Assembly: GCA_037447655.1 (NCBI GenBank)
Contig: JBBHKE010001645.1
Span: 119,034-183,033, forward strand
DNA from: Zygnema cylindricum
Lineage: Eukaryota > Streptophyta > Zygnematophyceae > Zygnematales > Zygnemataceae
Length of the DNA: 64,000 nucleotides
Direction: 5' to 3'
This document shows, piece after piece, positions 10,196 through 24,110 of the stretch. The notes beneath the pieces were generated by a model that made no database searches, had not been told where the DNA came from, and was given only the letters and a program-made list of their open reading frames with translations. Within the stretch, counting starts at the first letter, position 1; each line of letters starts with the position of its first letter. The position numbers and the translations under genes were made by a program.

Positions 10196-12247
10196 TTATT
10201 TTTTCTTTTTCATCATTCGTTCCACAAAGAAGAAACCGATGAGTAGCGCATATGAGGCTATGGAGAAACAGATAATTCCAATAGTGATGCCAATTGACCG
10301 CCCAGTGTAGGCTTCCACAGTAAATAAGTTCACCGTTCGAGTTTTGTCTGAAGACTGCAATCAACCAAAAACAAGAAAAAGAAAAGATTAATAAAAGGAA
10401 ACGACTGCCAAAAAAAAGGATAATAACTCAGTTGTTGACTCCAACCAATAGAAAAAAACAAAACAAGTTCAATAAAAGAAGATGAAATGAATAGAAGGAA
10501 TGAAAAGAAGACATGAGCTACATTTAAAGAACGCCATCGGTAATGAACAAGAAATAAGATTTTAGACGATAAAAAAAACAAATCATGAAAAACAAGGACT
10601 TAAAAAAAAAAAATGAAAAAGCTACAAACAAATAAATTAGTATACAAAGACTTGGGAACTCTAAATAAATTTAAACAGAGAGTTGGCTGCATTAAAATTG
10701 GTTGTGAATATTGGAATAAACAACAAACTATTACATTCTTTCAACTGTCTTTGCAGACATGGACATGTGCAAGAATACTAATTAAATGATTTTACTAGAT
10801 AAGGACTACTGCATGAATTTCCATGTAACCAGCTTGTCCATTTCACTCCTATCCTTTTTCTTTCAAAATGGCCAAGCAAAAATTGCCACGTATTTAATAA
10901 ATAAGCCAGCTACTTCCTAACATTATTTTTCACGGCTTTAGGATTCACAGCAGAACTTATTCGAACCTAGGTCTGCCATCTGCTAGTAAACATTAAAAAA
11001 AGAAAAAAATTATATCAACATCCAAATTATCTTAGTTATTTATCTTCATGCTTTTTCTTCCTTCGAAATGGAAAAAAACTTACTGAGCCCACTGCCACGG
11101 CGTTATTTCCGGGTAAGGATTCCTCCTCCACCGTCGTATTCATAACAAACACACGAACAAAGTACAAAGCTGATGGAACCGTGTCTACCAGTTTGTAAGT
11201 TGTTGTGTTTCCTGCTGCGCTGTAAGGTTGACCTGTAACAATAGAGCAATATAGTCAGAGAAAGATGGAAAAATACGATAGATACGTAAATACGGTACCA
11301 GTTTATACCATGCAACAGATTACATGTTAGTTTTGTTTCCTGCTGCACTGTACGTTTATTAGCTTGTACCAATCAAAGGTATATAGTCAGAGAATGACGG
11401 AAAAGTTGAGTAGAAAAGGCAATTAACAGGTTTAAAGACTATCCACACTTACGTTTGATGGCATATTTGCAAGTCTTGGACATCAAAAGATCGTCACTGT
11501 TTTTCCTCCATGGCCTGTCCGTTGCACTCACAGCTCCGAAACAAAGTTTGATAAAAACCTGCAAGGAAATAGATTTAAGTTTTAGGTATATGCTTGACAT
11601 TCGCAGCAAATCGTTGACGAACATCAAAACTTCATCTCTGCAATTTCGGCATGAACAGCAAGAAAAGGCGAATTACCGATTGGTAATTTGTGTCGTTTCC
11701 AGCATAAGAATCGTTTAGCTTCCATGTCACTGTCAAAGTGTCCCCCTGATATTTCAGCACACTGCAGACAAACGGGAAATAAAAAAAAAAAAAAAAAATT
11801 ACAGTTAAAACGGATACTGACATTAGAATTCACAAGGCAAAGAAATAGTATTCCTCTCATTAAATACTGCAATAACAATAGAAACTCATCCAACCTACTC
11901 TCATTAGCATCGGCAATGAGCTCCTTTTCCTTAACAATTTTCCCCGCAGTGAAAAAGCAAACTACCAGAGCTCCTGAAAAAAAAGAGGCGTTTCCAGACT
12001 CAACATTGATTCCGACTCCAACTTTCTAATCTGTCAGCAGGAGACAGAGAGGCGGAGGGAGAGAGCACAATACACACCTCGATGCATTAGGTTTAAGTGC
12101 TGCTCCATTGATTGTTGTTGTTACAATAATGCTGTTTCGCAGCAATGTAGCGTTCACATATGCGTCTGCAACTTGCAGCCTTGTTGCAGCCAATAGGGCG
12201 GCCAGTAAGACTGGAAAAATAATTTTCATAACTGCTGAAGAATTCAT
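10196..12247 (-). CDS. NAR2: NAR2/NRT3-like high-affinity nitrate transport accessory protein, five exons
   Basis: Exons (minus strand) are 12247-12078, 11761-11677, 11558-11453, 11232-11084 and 10354-10196. All four introns are GT-AG and all phases agree, giving about 222 residues; Arabidopsis NRT3.1 has about 210. The first 29 residues form a signal peptide (MKIIFPVLLAALLAATRLQV core). Then come the family landmarks in order: TLTVTWKLN, the block KLCFGAVSATDRPWRK, KTCKYAIKR, YKLVDTVPSALYFVRVFVM and NLFTVEAYTGR. One transmembrane helix (GITIGIICFSIASYALLIGF) precedes a basic tail MMKKKK and stop taa. In the family, this protein sits in the plasma membrane, lumen-side domain outside, and is needed for NRT2 nitrate/proton symporters to be stable and active. 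Family assignment is from motif recognition; expression and partner are inference. The Asp aligned with Arabidopsis Asp105 is Ser here (DDLLMSKTC). Confidence 0.93.
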
Positions 12248-15200
12248 ATTGCCTCTCGTAAACTTGCGAACCGACTTCTTGCAGCTGAAGAATCAGTACG
12301 TCACGTCACAAACTCAGCAAACGTGATTGTAAGTATATTACAGTACTGGACTAGACGTTACAGTCTCTACTGGAGATAGAAACTGAAACTACTGTTGATA
12401 AAACTAGAGCTGTTGCTTGAGCTGCAGATAATAGAAAGATTGCTGAAAAGGAGCTTTAGAGCTTTACGAATGGTACAGAAGTAAGACTCAATAGAAAGTA
12501 ACAAACGATAAAAAAGCTGGAATGATAATTTTTCAGTACAGTAAAGTACTGTACCTTCGCTACCAACAACAAACTAAATCTATTGACCCGTTTCTGCCAA
12601 AAAAAGACTTGCAATCTTCGAGTACCAGTAACCTAACGGCAGCAGAAAGTAATAGTGAGCAAAACTGAGAGACTGCTATACCAGATAATCAGTTAAAGAA
12701 CAATGGGAGGCCAAGATGATACTTTATAGGTGCTACAATCGTCAGTTTTTTTACTTTTTGACTTTTCTTTTTCCCCTTGGGCGCAGGACAAGCAAACTCT
12801 TGACTCGATAAACACCCAGGAGGCACGTCCTTTGCCCGCAGGGAACGCTCCAATCACAGAACATGTTGCAAGTGCGTACGGAACTTTTGGCTACTCGGCG
12901 GAAGGTGCCAATCAGAGAGTATATTTACATGTGTGAATATAACATTTGGCTAATCGTAGATATACAGCACACGTGTAGAGTATCAGAACCACCAAAGGAT
13001 GGCGTAGCTTTGCCGTACGTTCTTTTGTTGAACAGCCAAGGAGTGCAACAAGCGAAGCGCCGCGGCTAAAAAAAAGGGATGCAACACGGGGGAAAAAAAA
13101 AAAAAAAAATTGCTGCCCGTTGGACCGTGAATGAATCAATCGAATTACAGAAAATAATACAATCGTACAGTATAGTTATTACTTTTAGTTTTCTTTGTTA
13201 TTGATTAACGAAATGGTAGCGAGAAGGCTAGAAGCAAATAACATTAAACAAACATAATATGCTTTAACCCATAAATCATCGACTAAACCTAAACCTGTAG
13301 CCTGCTGAGGTAATAAACATTTTACAACAAAAGAAATAGTTATAAGCTTGAAAAAAAATAGTAAAATAATGTGTGGAGAAATCTAAGCTCCATTATCAAA
13401 CAAATTTAAGCATTTTTGGTTTGTGAGTATGTGTCACAAATTTGTTCGTTGCAATCAAAGAGGATTGAACTGTACAAAAATGCACCCTCGTTTCCATTCG
13501 TCGACCATATACTAAACTTCGTGATTTCTTTTAATTTGCACATCAATAGAGTGGTACATCAAATCGACAAAAACTAACATGTTGATATATGATACCCACA
13601 TCATTTTTATTACGATCAAATTTTGTATGGAGGTGTACATTCGGTTTGATGTGAACTTTATATGTCTATTTATTATAGTGTGCAACATTTAATACAACTA
13701 AAGGTATAGTTACGGTGTCCACTATATCCATAACAATATATCATCACACCATAAGGTGAACATAATTTCTTAAAATCTTACGACAAACATTTGTATGTTG
13801 TAAAGAGTTTGGTTCTAACGAAGCATAATAGCATAAAGGTGAGTAATCATGAAATTATACACAACAATTAGGCCATTCTCCTTTTCAACGATCTATAATT
13901 TTGTTTTTCCTAGTTTAATGAGAAACGTACCAAATGACGGATCCTTAAAAATGTAAAACATTCGTGGTAGTACGTATGTTAATGAACATTAAATAATTTA
14001 TTGTCGAGTTGTTAAATAAATATCACATATAACTATGATTTCAATAAATCGTCACGGGTTTCGTAACAATGATTATAATTTACTAAAGATTCACAAAGTT
14101 TGCCTCACTACCAAAGTAGTGGTGTTTAACAGTTTATTATAACGAATTTTATCACCGATTGGTAACCTCTGATGGCCATTTTAGTGGCCGCTATTTTCAA
14201 AGTAATCGTTACAATATATCTTAGTCGTTCGATTATTTGTGAATTGTAAAATACTTGTCAAATGGCGGTTTCAATTCCTTTGCGCTCTCAACTATTTTAA
14301 GGGTTGAATCGTTCAATTATACCTGTTAGAATTTTAGTTGTGAAAATGGTGTATGATATGTTTATTATCATACAAAATATAAACGTAGGATATGTTTATT
14401 ATCATAAAAGATGTTTATCGTCATACTAAATTGTGTAATAGTAAGCGAATAGAAAGAGTTATCGAATTTTATTTACAAGAGACATATCTATCAAGTCCAT
14501 AATTGACTTTATTATAGAATACAAAGTATATTCCAAGTTTACTCGCGTCATAAAGTGCGTGTTAGCTGACATGTCAAGGGTTAAATTCTTAAAATCGTAT
14601 GAAGGTCCAATATCTTTTGTTCAGTTCGAGTGGGAATAATACAAATTTGGAAACTTAAAAAACGGTTCATTATTGTTCATACTAAGGTAATGCATATAGA
14701 AGGTAGACGTTTACGGGTGGTCTAATAAACATAAGTTGTCATGTGTTTTTTCACTGACAGTCAAGTTTTAGAATGCCTCCATCATTTAAGTACTACATTC
14801 GTCGTTAAACATGGTTAGACAATTAATGACTCTTTAATTTCAAAATTATACAAATTATACATAAAGTTAATATATTTAGAGTTAAGGATTTATGAGCGCT
14901 ATTACGACTTAGGATATCCAATATTGATTTAGTAGTATGAGTCGAGGCTTGTATTCTACAGTTTTATGATTTTCGGACACAAGTAGTTACCGGATTAATG
15001 TCATTAATTATAATAATGGTGATCAATGTACTCTATATCTTCAATACCTTAAATCCCACTCTAAAAATAAAGTTAAGGTTGTCATCGACTTCAAAGAGTT
15101 AAATATTTTTCTACATCACGAGTTAAAAATCCAAAACAAAAAATTAAGGGCACAATACAAAAGGTTCGATCGTATCTTTGATACCCGAATTCAAAATTCA

Positions 15201-15316
15201 ATTACAAAAAAGATCGAGCACAATTTCTAAACAAATAAGTTTTATTACATAATCGTTTACGGGTTAGATACGGTGGGCATCCTAGGTAGTTGAACATGAG
15301 TTGGGGTGCTAAAAGT
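12248..15316. other. Upstream region of the NAR2-like gene and gene-free DNA
   Basis: A tataaagt box on the minus strand (12722-12729) lies about 475 bases before the NAR2-like start. It is a possible core promoter if the 5' untranslated region is long; other AT-rich sites could serve. Beyond about 13150 the DNA is AT-rich (around 30 percent GC by eye) with no frame, repeat or RNA gene I can support. Confidence 0.4.
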
Positions 15317-15651
15317 TATATAAAACATATATTTATATATATATATATGCATACATATATACATATATACATACATATATTTATATGTATATATATACAT
15401 ATATAAACATATATACATATCTATATGTTTATATCACATATATATACATATATATACATATATTTATATGTATATATATACATATATAAACATATATACA
15501 TATCTATATGTTTATATCACATATATATACATATATATATATATATACCCATATATATATCTACATATATATAGTATATATATAGACATATAAATATACA
15601 TGTATATATAGACATATATACTATATATATATGTATATGTATATATATGCA
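15317..15651. repeat. (TA/CATA)n microsatellite with internal 80-bp duplication
   Basis: Alternating tatata/catata DNA. A unit containing tttatatgtatatatataca and ending in ctatatgtttatatcacat occurs twice in tandem (about 15357-15440 and 15441-15525). Strongly self-complementary, so prone to cruciforms. Confidence 0.9.
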
Positions 15652-18600
15652 CAAGTTCTGCCCATCGCCTAAACGCACTTCTCGAAGTCGTTTTTTTATT
15701 TTTGTGAACACAAAAAACTTTTTTTCTGTCGTCAATGCTTACAAGTACAGCTTTACAATTGTTGATCGAGACAAAGGAACCGATTTTTCATCCAAACACT
15801 GAAATTCTGACCCCTCACGATTTTTTTTTTCTGTGATAATCCACATTCTTAAGTGGTCATTGAGTCCGTACAGTGACTCGGCAATTTGTCGGTTTCTTTG
15901 TAAGATTCAGTACCTCCTTCCAGCTCCAAGGAGCACCTCTATTAAACACGCGTCGAAAGCGTCCGGGGTTTGTCTCTCCCATAAAATGGGAGAAGAGACA
16001 GATCTGCAGGACTTGATGCCACGTCATTAACCGTCCAAACATTACCCGCTGAGGCGAAGAAATGGCCCTCCCGGAATTGAGGAAACATAATAATTATGTA
16101 GATGTCGGTGGGGATCCGCGGATCGTGGGACTCACATCTGTACGATTTAACATGTCCGGACTCAAATCGTAAATGAGTAAAAACGGGAATCAGGATTTGG
16201 ACCAGCTGTCTGAGATCTGGGACAATCTACATGTACGGTCGGAAGTAAAGATATACATCTATACACGGGACACCGCGAGATTTTCTTCGCACACCAACTT
16301 CCCGGCTGTGCGTATCCTTTTTCAAAATTGCTACGTGACATTTGACCGTCGGATTCCGTAGTCGACCGTGCCGTCACCCGCCCAATGTTTCAGCTTTCAT
16401 TTTGTGATAGAGCGAAACCGTACATGTACGACTTTTCCGTACAACTATTGCGATAGCTAATCATCCGCATATCGACCAGGTAAATCGATTTAACTTAGCG
16501 ATCAATTTGTTACCGATATATCGATTATTGGTAGGTCAAAGAAAAGCACATGTCGATTATCGGTTAAGGCTACCGATACACGAACCTCGTTTTCAGAGTT
16601 TACGACTATGTTTATTTTTTCTTCTTTGCTGTTTTTTATTTATTGTTTCTATTTTTGTTTCCAATCAATAAAATAAACAACAATTGATCTATCAAAATAT
16701 TTACAAGTGCAACGATAACTTCACAAGCTCACAAGCTCACAAAACACATCAAGTCCGGCGGTATTTCCGAGGGTAAGAATTGATTTTGCCAAGGACTTGC
16801 AACTTTTTACCTTTAAAAGTTCACAAATATTCAAAATAAAAATGTTTAACATCCAGTTTTTGGTCATTTGCAACATGTTTTTGCCATTTGTATATCATAA
16901 CAGACATGGTTGAGTAGGTGTGTGAACCAAATAGTATGGTGTGCACAACCATTTTCAAATAAGAGATAACAAAACGGGAATTATTTATCGTTTCCAAAAG
17001 TTAGCAGTCCAATTTAGAATCATATTAGATTTGATGGAGGTAGAACACGCACCATTTTTATACTGTAGCATACGATACTCGCAAAGGCCCGACCCTTTCG
17101 AACACATCATGTGGCTTTTTGCTACCTCTCTTTGTCGCCAAAGAAAACCATCATAAATCCCTTTTTAGCAATACTCTTTAGTTGTGCTTCTCCCCCCCCT
17201 AAGTTTAATTATATCTAAAGGGAGGGGTATCACATGAAAGGTAAAAGCCTTCCATTTAACTTCTCATTTTTCTCGTCACATTCGCATATTAATCAACCTA
17301 AGGGTAAACTAAGCTCCTCAACACGAGCTCGTATCACTTGTACGGGTGGCACGTAGGTGCTCTACTTCACACTTTACGTTCTAGCGCGAACGCTAAAGCC
17401 ATAGTACCCCGTTCAATGTATCTCCATCCTCTTTGAACGCCAAATTACTTGAGAATGCGGTCACTTTGATTAACTCATTGCGCGCGACTCACTTAAATCT
17501 CTCACTCTGAGCCATTAAATCCGAGAAAAATTGCTTCATCGTAATCTTACCAATTTGGTTTTTTAATTTCCAATGGTCGTTCTCATTCATCGTCATCTTT
17601 GTTGAAGTAACTTTTCAATTTGTTTTAAAAGAGGGATTGTCTTAGCAAAATGGGCCAAAATGACACCATCCCGACAATGATTATAGCTAGAAAAAAATAT
17701 TTTTTATTATATACACAATGCATAAAATGTTTGGATGTTAGGAATTCATGTCGTTATAGTAACCAAAATATCATAATTGTGTCCATCGTACCATAAAATA
17801 CATAAAGTAGGCACTTGGATGGTCACGCGAGGTTTTTGTGGTGGAAACCTTTATGAGTCAACTATTTAACGAAGGATAATAGTCGCATTTGCTCCGCAGT
17901 CAGACCTGATTTGGGACAAAACTGCCACGAGATAGGTCGCGTAAAATTTGTTCAAACAATAAAATATGATGTATCTCTTAAAAGTTGAGTAATCGTGTGC
18001 TTTGTTAGCTCAAAAGCTTTCAACCCGGTTGTTTTATGCCATTTAAGTGAAATATTTCACGTTTTGGTGTAAGACGATTGTATTATATTGTATTGATTTA
18101 TGAACTATAATTTGAATCTTCTATCATGCAACCTAATCCACCACGTCAACAGAGTAAGTGTGTTGGTACATATTTGGCATAAAATATAATATCGCCACGT
18201 AACACATTTGGACATGTTATCAATAACGAGAGAAGTAGTAAAAATACAACATCGTTGTCTATGTCGATATTATACACTATTGTTTATAGAGAAAATTTAA
18301 CAAAACTGCATTTGTTGGTGGCCAAAACATGTTGAACAACAACATTGGCCGTAGTTTTAATGATGGTAAGTTGAACAACAGATTCTTGTTTTAATGTGGA
18401 CAAGGATATTCTTAAATAATCGATTGTGGTCTTAATTAATGGCGGTTGATCGTGTGGTTTACAAAATAATCGTCACATTTTTCCTACACGATTATGATGT
18501 CCACCAGATCAATATAAGACAAAAAAATGCAAAATCGTCCATTTTTTTAACGATTTTCAGAGCAGTTGTTGTGGCAAAATTTATCATCGTTGAAATCGCA

Positions 18601-18984
18601 ATGTTGAATAGGCGTGGGAGATATCCAATTGTGGCAACAACACCTTAAATAAAAAAGCCTAAAATGGGAAGCAAGTAAAACAAAGAGAGTGACTAAAAAC
18701 CAAAGCGTAGGAACACTAAAAACTAATTCTTACTTTGAAATGTGAATAAAAATAGCTTGGGCAAAATTTGTGATGATTGTAGAGAATTGCAAAACTAGCG
18801 ACATTTGGTGACATTTACCAAAATGGCAACGATTGTAGACCTCTCGTATTTTGTATAATAGTAAATATTTATGGTTTTTTTGCATTATGACGCCATGGTC
18901 ACTTATGTCATCGTCGACGCCACCAATTATGTGTTCAAAAAGGTATTTTGTATCTTTTATCAGTCTGTCTATGAAAGTTCTTAA
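15652..18984. other. Gene-free AT-rich stretch
   Basis: No frame longer than about 70 codons and no recognised domain. Around 16490-16590 the words ccgatatatcgatta, gattatcggtta and taccgatacac resemble the internal repeats of the hAT MITEs at 2976 and 58336, so a heavily decayed copy is likely there. Confidence 0.4.
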
Positions 18985-19724
18985 GTCCTCACACTTGTCG
19001 TAGTCACTAAGGACTCAAAGAGAGCTGATGAAAATAGGTAGAGAGAGAGAGGATCTAAGGCACGCTATGGTTGTCGCGTTATTTAGAAGGTGGCAGGCTA
19101 AAGTAGAGGGGCATTTTACAAAAATGATGCGTAGCGATTTGATCCTACGACCTACAAAATCTATGTACCCCGTCGCTTCAACCATTAAGACGTTGAGCAA
19201 ACGATAAACATGCTAGGTTTCACAAATAATTAAACAATGACGCAACGGCTAAAACACACCAAACGGACTACAAGGCCAATATGAAGCAATTCATACACGA
19301 ACACGAATCCGAGCCGTGTAAATATATTTGATCGGACGACCATCATTGCAGTTGCCACCCACAATGAGCTTTTGGCGCCCTTTGAAGATAGCGTCACGCG
19401 ATGCCACGTGGCGCCACATTATTGGATACCGCAAAAGATAGGAGGAACCATGTCTCGCGATTTGACAATCATCACCTTTAAGTCCATGTCGTTCAATGGC
19501 CATACAATAAGTACATCGCCTACAACACCTTCTTGTACTATACAGTGTTCCTATTGGACTAGGGTTTACTAGTAGGTAGTCGTGAGTAGGCAGACCCAGA
19601 CTTAGTGAAATTTAGGTACCTCTCTCTAAGAGAGCTTGTAACTATGAAGGCCATCTTTGACCAGACATAACTTAATGCCCAGGGGAGAAAATTGAGTGAA
19701 TCTTTTGGCGTTGGACTGAAGGGT
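18985..19724 (+). repeat. LTR fragment H (plus orientation, D-like family)
   Basis: Follows the order of landmarks in the D LTR: cacttgtcgtagtcact, a ttgatcctacg segment, a gatcggacgaccat segment, gccacgtggc (19403-19412), agagagcttgtaac and finally a gaatctttt block. Truncated on both sides; the right side ends at LTR I. Confidence 0.65.
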
Positions 19725-20744
19725 TGCAACTCTAAGACCTCGATTGGCCCTCAAAGTAAGCACCCCACACGAAGCCTCTAGGATAACCCTGACCCCTTTG
19801 TGTTTCAGCAAAAATAATTACTAACTCGGTAGACAAAAAATCTAACCACCTCCACCCTTGTGAAGGCCAGACTCCCTTGAGTCGATAACAAAAAATAATC
19901 TGTGAATATGCACCCCTGAGCAGTATGTTATAGAGGGTCAAAGTTGACCTTTTATTTTGAAGCTCTCTCGAAGAGAGGGTCTTATCTATCAAATTTTTCT
20001 AAGTCCTATCTCTCTCTAAAACTCTATCTACTGAAGTATAACACCAATCATAATACTGTGTCATACAGAAAGGTAGAGGTGCCTATGTACTTTCTATACA
20101 ACCATTGTACAACATGGCTAACAAGTCGACACATGTCATATTTTGATTTGTTGCTGTTATTCCTGGAGATGCCGTTATCCAATGTGGTTGTGCCACGTTT
20201 GAATCGATGTGGCGGTGACGTAAACTGCCAAAATCCTATTCCGCAATCTCGGCATCCTTCGTGGGTGTCCGATCAAAACCGGGTTTCAATCGTAGTCGTC
20301 CTAAATACTTGCGCGATATTTGTTTGGCTATCGAAACCAAATGTGCGGTATCCGTTTTGGAACCGTACCGTACTCCGTACTTTACAAAACTGTATTTATG
20401 CATGATGTATATAGGTTCTGTTAAATAAATTAGTTCACGTCTAACTATTTAAATATTTGTCAAACCTTATATACTCTACCATTGGTCCTAAACTTGTAGG
20501 GTAAAGTTATCCGCTACCGACAACTTTGACGGACGACAGGTACCAGGATCAAATCTCGAGTCTGTCAAGTATCCTTTTAGTAAACCTACTAAAAAACAAA
20601 TGCCTATCTCTCTCTTGACACCACAAGTAGCCATGGCTCTAGATCCCTCTCTAGACAACAGAAGCAACCATGGCTCTAGCTCCCTATTCAACCTTCATTA
20701 AAAGTGACAACTATGGGAGCTGAAGGGAGGAGTTAGAGGCAGAC
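19725..20744 (-). repeat. LTR I (minus orientation, A/E-like family), cut by element B
   Basis: Begins tgcaactctaagacct, the inverse of the A/E LTR end, and proceeds in parallel with the E LTR at 34371-35428 (gaagcctctaggataaccct, gacccctttgtgtttcag, ggtaccaggatcaaat). It stops at ggcagac, about 60 bp short of the expected LTR start, exactly where the B LTR begins. Confidence 0.75.
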
Positions 20745-21750
20745 TGAAATACAATGTCCTCCATTGGACTATAGAATTCAGGAAGCCTCTAGGTAGTTTT
20801 TAACTAACCCACTTTCAACCACGACCAATGTTAACCAAGCTGACAAATTGACAATATGACTGCACCCTTGTGTAGCCTGGACTCCCTTGAGTCCGTAGCA
20901 AAAAGAATCACTGAAAACGGCCAACCAACCGATTAGTTATGAGGTGGCAAAAATGCCAATATATACAAAACTCTCAAAAAGAGAGAGGTGACTGTTCAAA
21001 AAGATGCTAAGTCCTAAATCCTCTCACAATCCCTATCTATTGCGGTACGAACCAATGAAACAATTGACCGTACAAAAAAGGTAATACGGCCGATGTCTTT
21101 TCTGTACGGCCTGTGTACGACAAAGCCGCTGAGTGGACGCGTGTCAACCTTCCACTCGTCCGTACGTTCCCCGGAATTCCTACAACCAAATGTTATCCCT
21201 CCACGTGGCGCCAGGTCATGCCACGTCCAAAAACGCCAAAGTGACCAGTCTCGGATCTCGCCAGCGATATATGTCGTTGGATTAAATATGACATTGAATG
21301 TTAGCCGTCAAAACAAATGTCTAATTCATTTGTTTCGTGCGGAATGATGTTCGCACTCAATATTAACTAATTCCATGTTCATTCGTTCATATTTTAGTTA
21401 ATCGCTTTTAAGATCATACTACAATTTAAATATTTATCAAACCTTATATATCTTAACAAACCTCTATGACAAACTCGTTCGAGGTGACGGCTACGCCACG
21501 TTCGGCCGGTTGAAGGTTTGAGTCCTGCCGGACTCAACATGTTGTTGGGAGTGACTTCAGTATCTCATTAGTCCTGCCTAAGGAGCCGAGGCACCCATGG
21601 CCCCACTACTCTCTCTCTCCTTTAGTGACTACAACAACTATGGGGAAAAGAGAAAAATGGGTGGAGGCAGAGCGCCTACAACTTTTTTTTTCTTTTTCTA
21701 CGAAGCTATTCAGACCTAGAAAATACTCTTTAAATCTAGTGATTTGAACA
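20745..21750 (-). repeat. 3' LTR of Copia element B
   Basis: In element orientation it starts tgttcaaatcactag (at 21750) and ends atttca (at 20745). A purine tract (aaaattagggaag) and the pol stop lie just outside at 21751-21766. It carries ccacgtggcg at 21201-21210 and, in antisense, aggtttgagtcctgccgg near 21512. Confidence 0.8.
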
Positions 21751-21763
21751 CTTCCCTAATTTT

Positions 21764-23063
21764 CTAGTCTAATTTTAACTTTTCTTTCAATCCACATTTT
21801 TCCCTACAATATTTTAACTTGGGAGAGGGCACAAGTTTGGTCATCATGTCATCGACCATTATTTCATCAGACCTATATACAAGATTCAAAATCTTATTTT
21901 CAACTATTTCTCTCACAAAAATCAATCTTATTTCCATGTAATTAGCTTTGAAATGATGTTTTGGATTAGCTGCAATTGCAATGGCAGCTTGATTATCACA
22001 AAACACTTCATGCACTCCCTCATTCTTATAGTCTAGTTCTTGCAACAAGGACTTTACCCACATCAACCCTTTCACAATAGAACAAGAGGCCATGTACTCA
22101 GCCTCTTTTGTAGATTGAGCCACCAACTTTTGTTGCTTGCTGCTCCAACAACAAGCACCTTCCCCCACATATAACACATACTTAGAAGTGCATCTTCTCA
22201 TAGGTGCATCCCCATAACAGGCATCACTCCAAGTAGTGATATCAATGTGCTCTCCTCCCAAATACAACCATAATTCTCGGGTTCCAACCAGATATCTCAT
22301 GACTCTTTTTCGTTGCCTCCAAATCTTTCTTCCAAGGATCGTTAAGACTCCTACTTAAGACTCCTAGTACTGTCGCTATGTCCGACCTTGTACAGTTCAT
22401 AAAGTAGATCAAACTTCCTACGACCTATCTATAAATAATAGACTTCATAAAATTTCTCTCCTCTGGACTCATCTGATCATCTAAGATTATCATTCCTCCT
22501 ACTACACTCCTATCACTCACTTTCTTCAAGTCCATGGGAGTGGTAAAATTGTTTGCCTTTTCCATCTGGAATTTCTCAAGCATATTACCTATTGCTCCTT
22601 TATGAGTAAGTTTGATAACCTTTTTCTCCCTATCACTCTCCATTATAATTCCCAAAATATATCTTGCCTCCCCTAAATCCTTCATGTCAAATATGCTTCT
22701 AAGATATTTCTTTTACTTATTGATCTTTTCCAAAGACTTACTTAATACAAGCAGATCATCCACATAGATTGCAATAAAAATGACACCATTCTCATCCTCA
22801 AACATATAGATAGAATGGTCAGAGCTGATCCGGATATATCACAGACCAATAAGAAAATCATCTAGTGTCTTATTCCACTGTCGGGGAGCCTGCTTCAGTC
22901 TATATAAGGACTTTATAAGCTTGCAGACTTTGCTCTCTTATCCTACCGCCACGAACCCTTTTGGTTGCAGCATGATTTTTTTTTCCTCTAACTCACTATT
23001 GAGAAAGGGTGTCTTAATATCCACCTGGTGTATTTCCATGTCTTTCGCTGCTGCCTAACTAAG
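21764..23063 (-). pseudogene. Copia B pol remnant: RT C-terminal part and RNase H
   Basis: Minus-strand reading gives, from 22300 downward, the Copia RNase H with TTWSDACYGDAPMRRCTS, STKEAEYMASC and DNQAAIAIAANPKHH. The acidic residues are in place, except that GYVLY is KYVLY. From 22685 comes the RT tail ARYILGIIMESDREKK. At 22690-23060 the RT palm is recognisable (AIYVDDLLVLSKSLEK, with the catalytic YVDD) but interrupted by stops and frameshifts. The frame is also broken at 22380-22430. The 5' portion continues at 29516-30795, because element A inserted here. Non-functional. Confidence 0.85.
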
Positions 23064-24110
23064 TGTAGAAATTAATGGTTTTAAAGTATTTTCTATGTCT
23101 GAATAGAAATAAATAAGCCGAGGCAGTCTACCTCTAACTTCTCTCTCCAACTCTCAAACTTGTCGCAGTCACTGAGAAATTGGAGAGGAAGCTAGAGCCA
23201 TGGCTACCTAGGCTATCCTGAGGTTTACGGGAAATTTATATTAGTTAGGGGATTATTTACTAAAAGGTATGTGCCGGCCACAGGATTTGATCCTAGTACC
23301 TGCCGGCCGACAGATGGTAGATAGCCTGTAGCCTTAGCCGTTAAGTCTAGAAGTAGTCTTACGTATTATATAGTACGATAATTAATTAAACATTAATTCA
23401 TAGGATAAATCATTTCACTATAATTGTTAACGGGATACATAGATCTGGTATGTAAAAGTACAAATTGCGGTACGGATAAGAAATCAATACCGCGCATAGA
23501 TTTCGTAAGCGAAACAAATACCGCGCATGTATTTATTACGGCTACGATCAAATGCGAGTTTAATCGGACGGCCGGAATTAGCGCCGAGATCGCGGAAGAA
23601 GAATTTGGCGGTTTGTGGGCATCGCCACATCGGATGACACGTGGCGATGTTACATTGGATCGCGGCATCTCCGAGGATTAAAGGAGCGAATCCGGACATA
23701 CCACGTGTGGACATTTAGGCCATGTCGTACAGTGTCCGTACATAAAGTACACCGGCAGCTGTACTTTTGTGTACGAAACTGAAATCTGATTGGCTCCGTA
23801 CATCAGTAGATAGAGTCTGTGAGAGAGATAGGACTTAGAAAAATTAGAAGATAGGACCCTCTCTCCCAGAGAGCTTCTGTACAAAAGGTCAACTTTGACC
23901 CTCCATAACTTACTGCTCAGGGGAGCAAATTCAGAGATTCTTTTTGCTATCGACTCACGGGAGTCTTGTCTTCACAGGGGTGAAGGTGGTCAGAGTTTTT
24001 ATTTGCCAGGGTGGCAGTTATTTTTGCTAAAACACAAAGGGGTCAGGATTATCCTAGAAGCTTCTTGGAAGTTGTCCACTCTGAGGACTTATAGAGGTCT
24101 CAGAGTTTCA
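23064..24110 (+). repeat. 5' LTR of element A
   Basis: tgtagaaattaatgg ... gtctcagagtttca. Contains gacacgtggc (23636-23645) and accacgtgtgg (23700-23710), both G-box/ABRE-like, and the gatcctagtacctgccgg hairpin region near 23290. Confidence 0.9.

Noticed and set aside
10110-10364. 84-aa minus-strand frame over the last NAR2 exon
   Set aside because: It is the wrong frame. The frame in phase with exon 4 gives the conserved NLFTVEAYTGR block and the transmembrane helix and stops at 10196.
12730-13139. Small frames upstream of the NAR2-like gene
   Set aside because: Under 76 codons, overlapping on both strands, partly through a poly-A tract; no sign of coding.
21475-21545. A functional tRNA gene in the B LTR
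   Set aside because: B-box-like and A-box-like words are present, but I could not draw a full cloverleaf with a 7-bp acceptor stem; recorded only as a tRNA-like motif.
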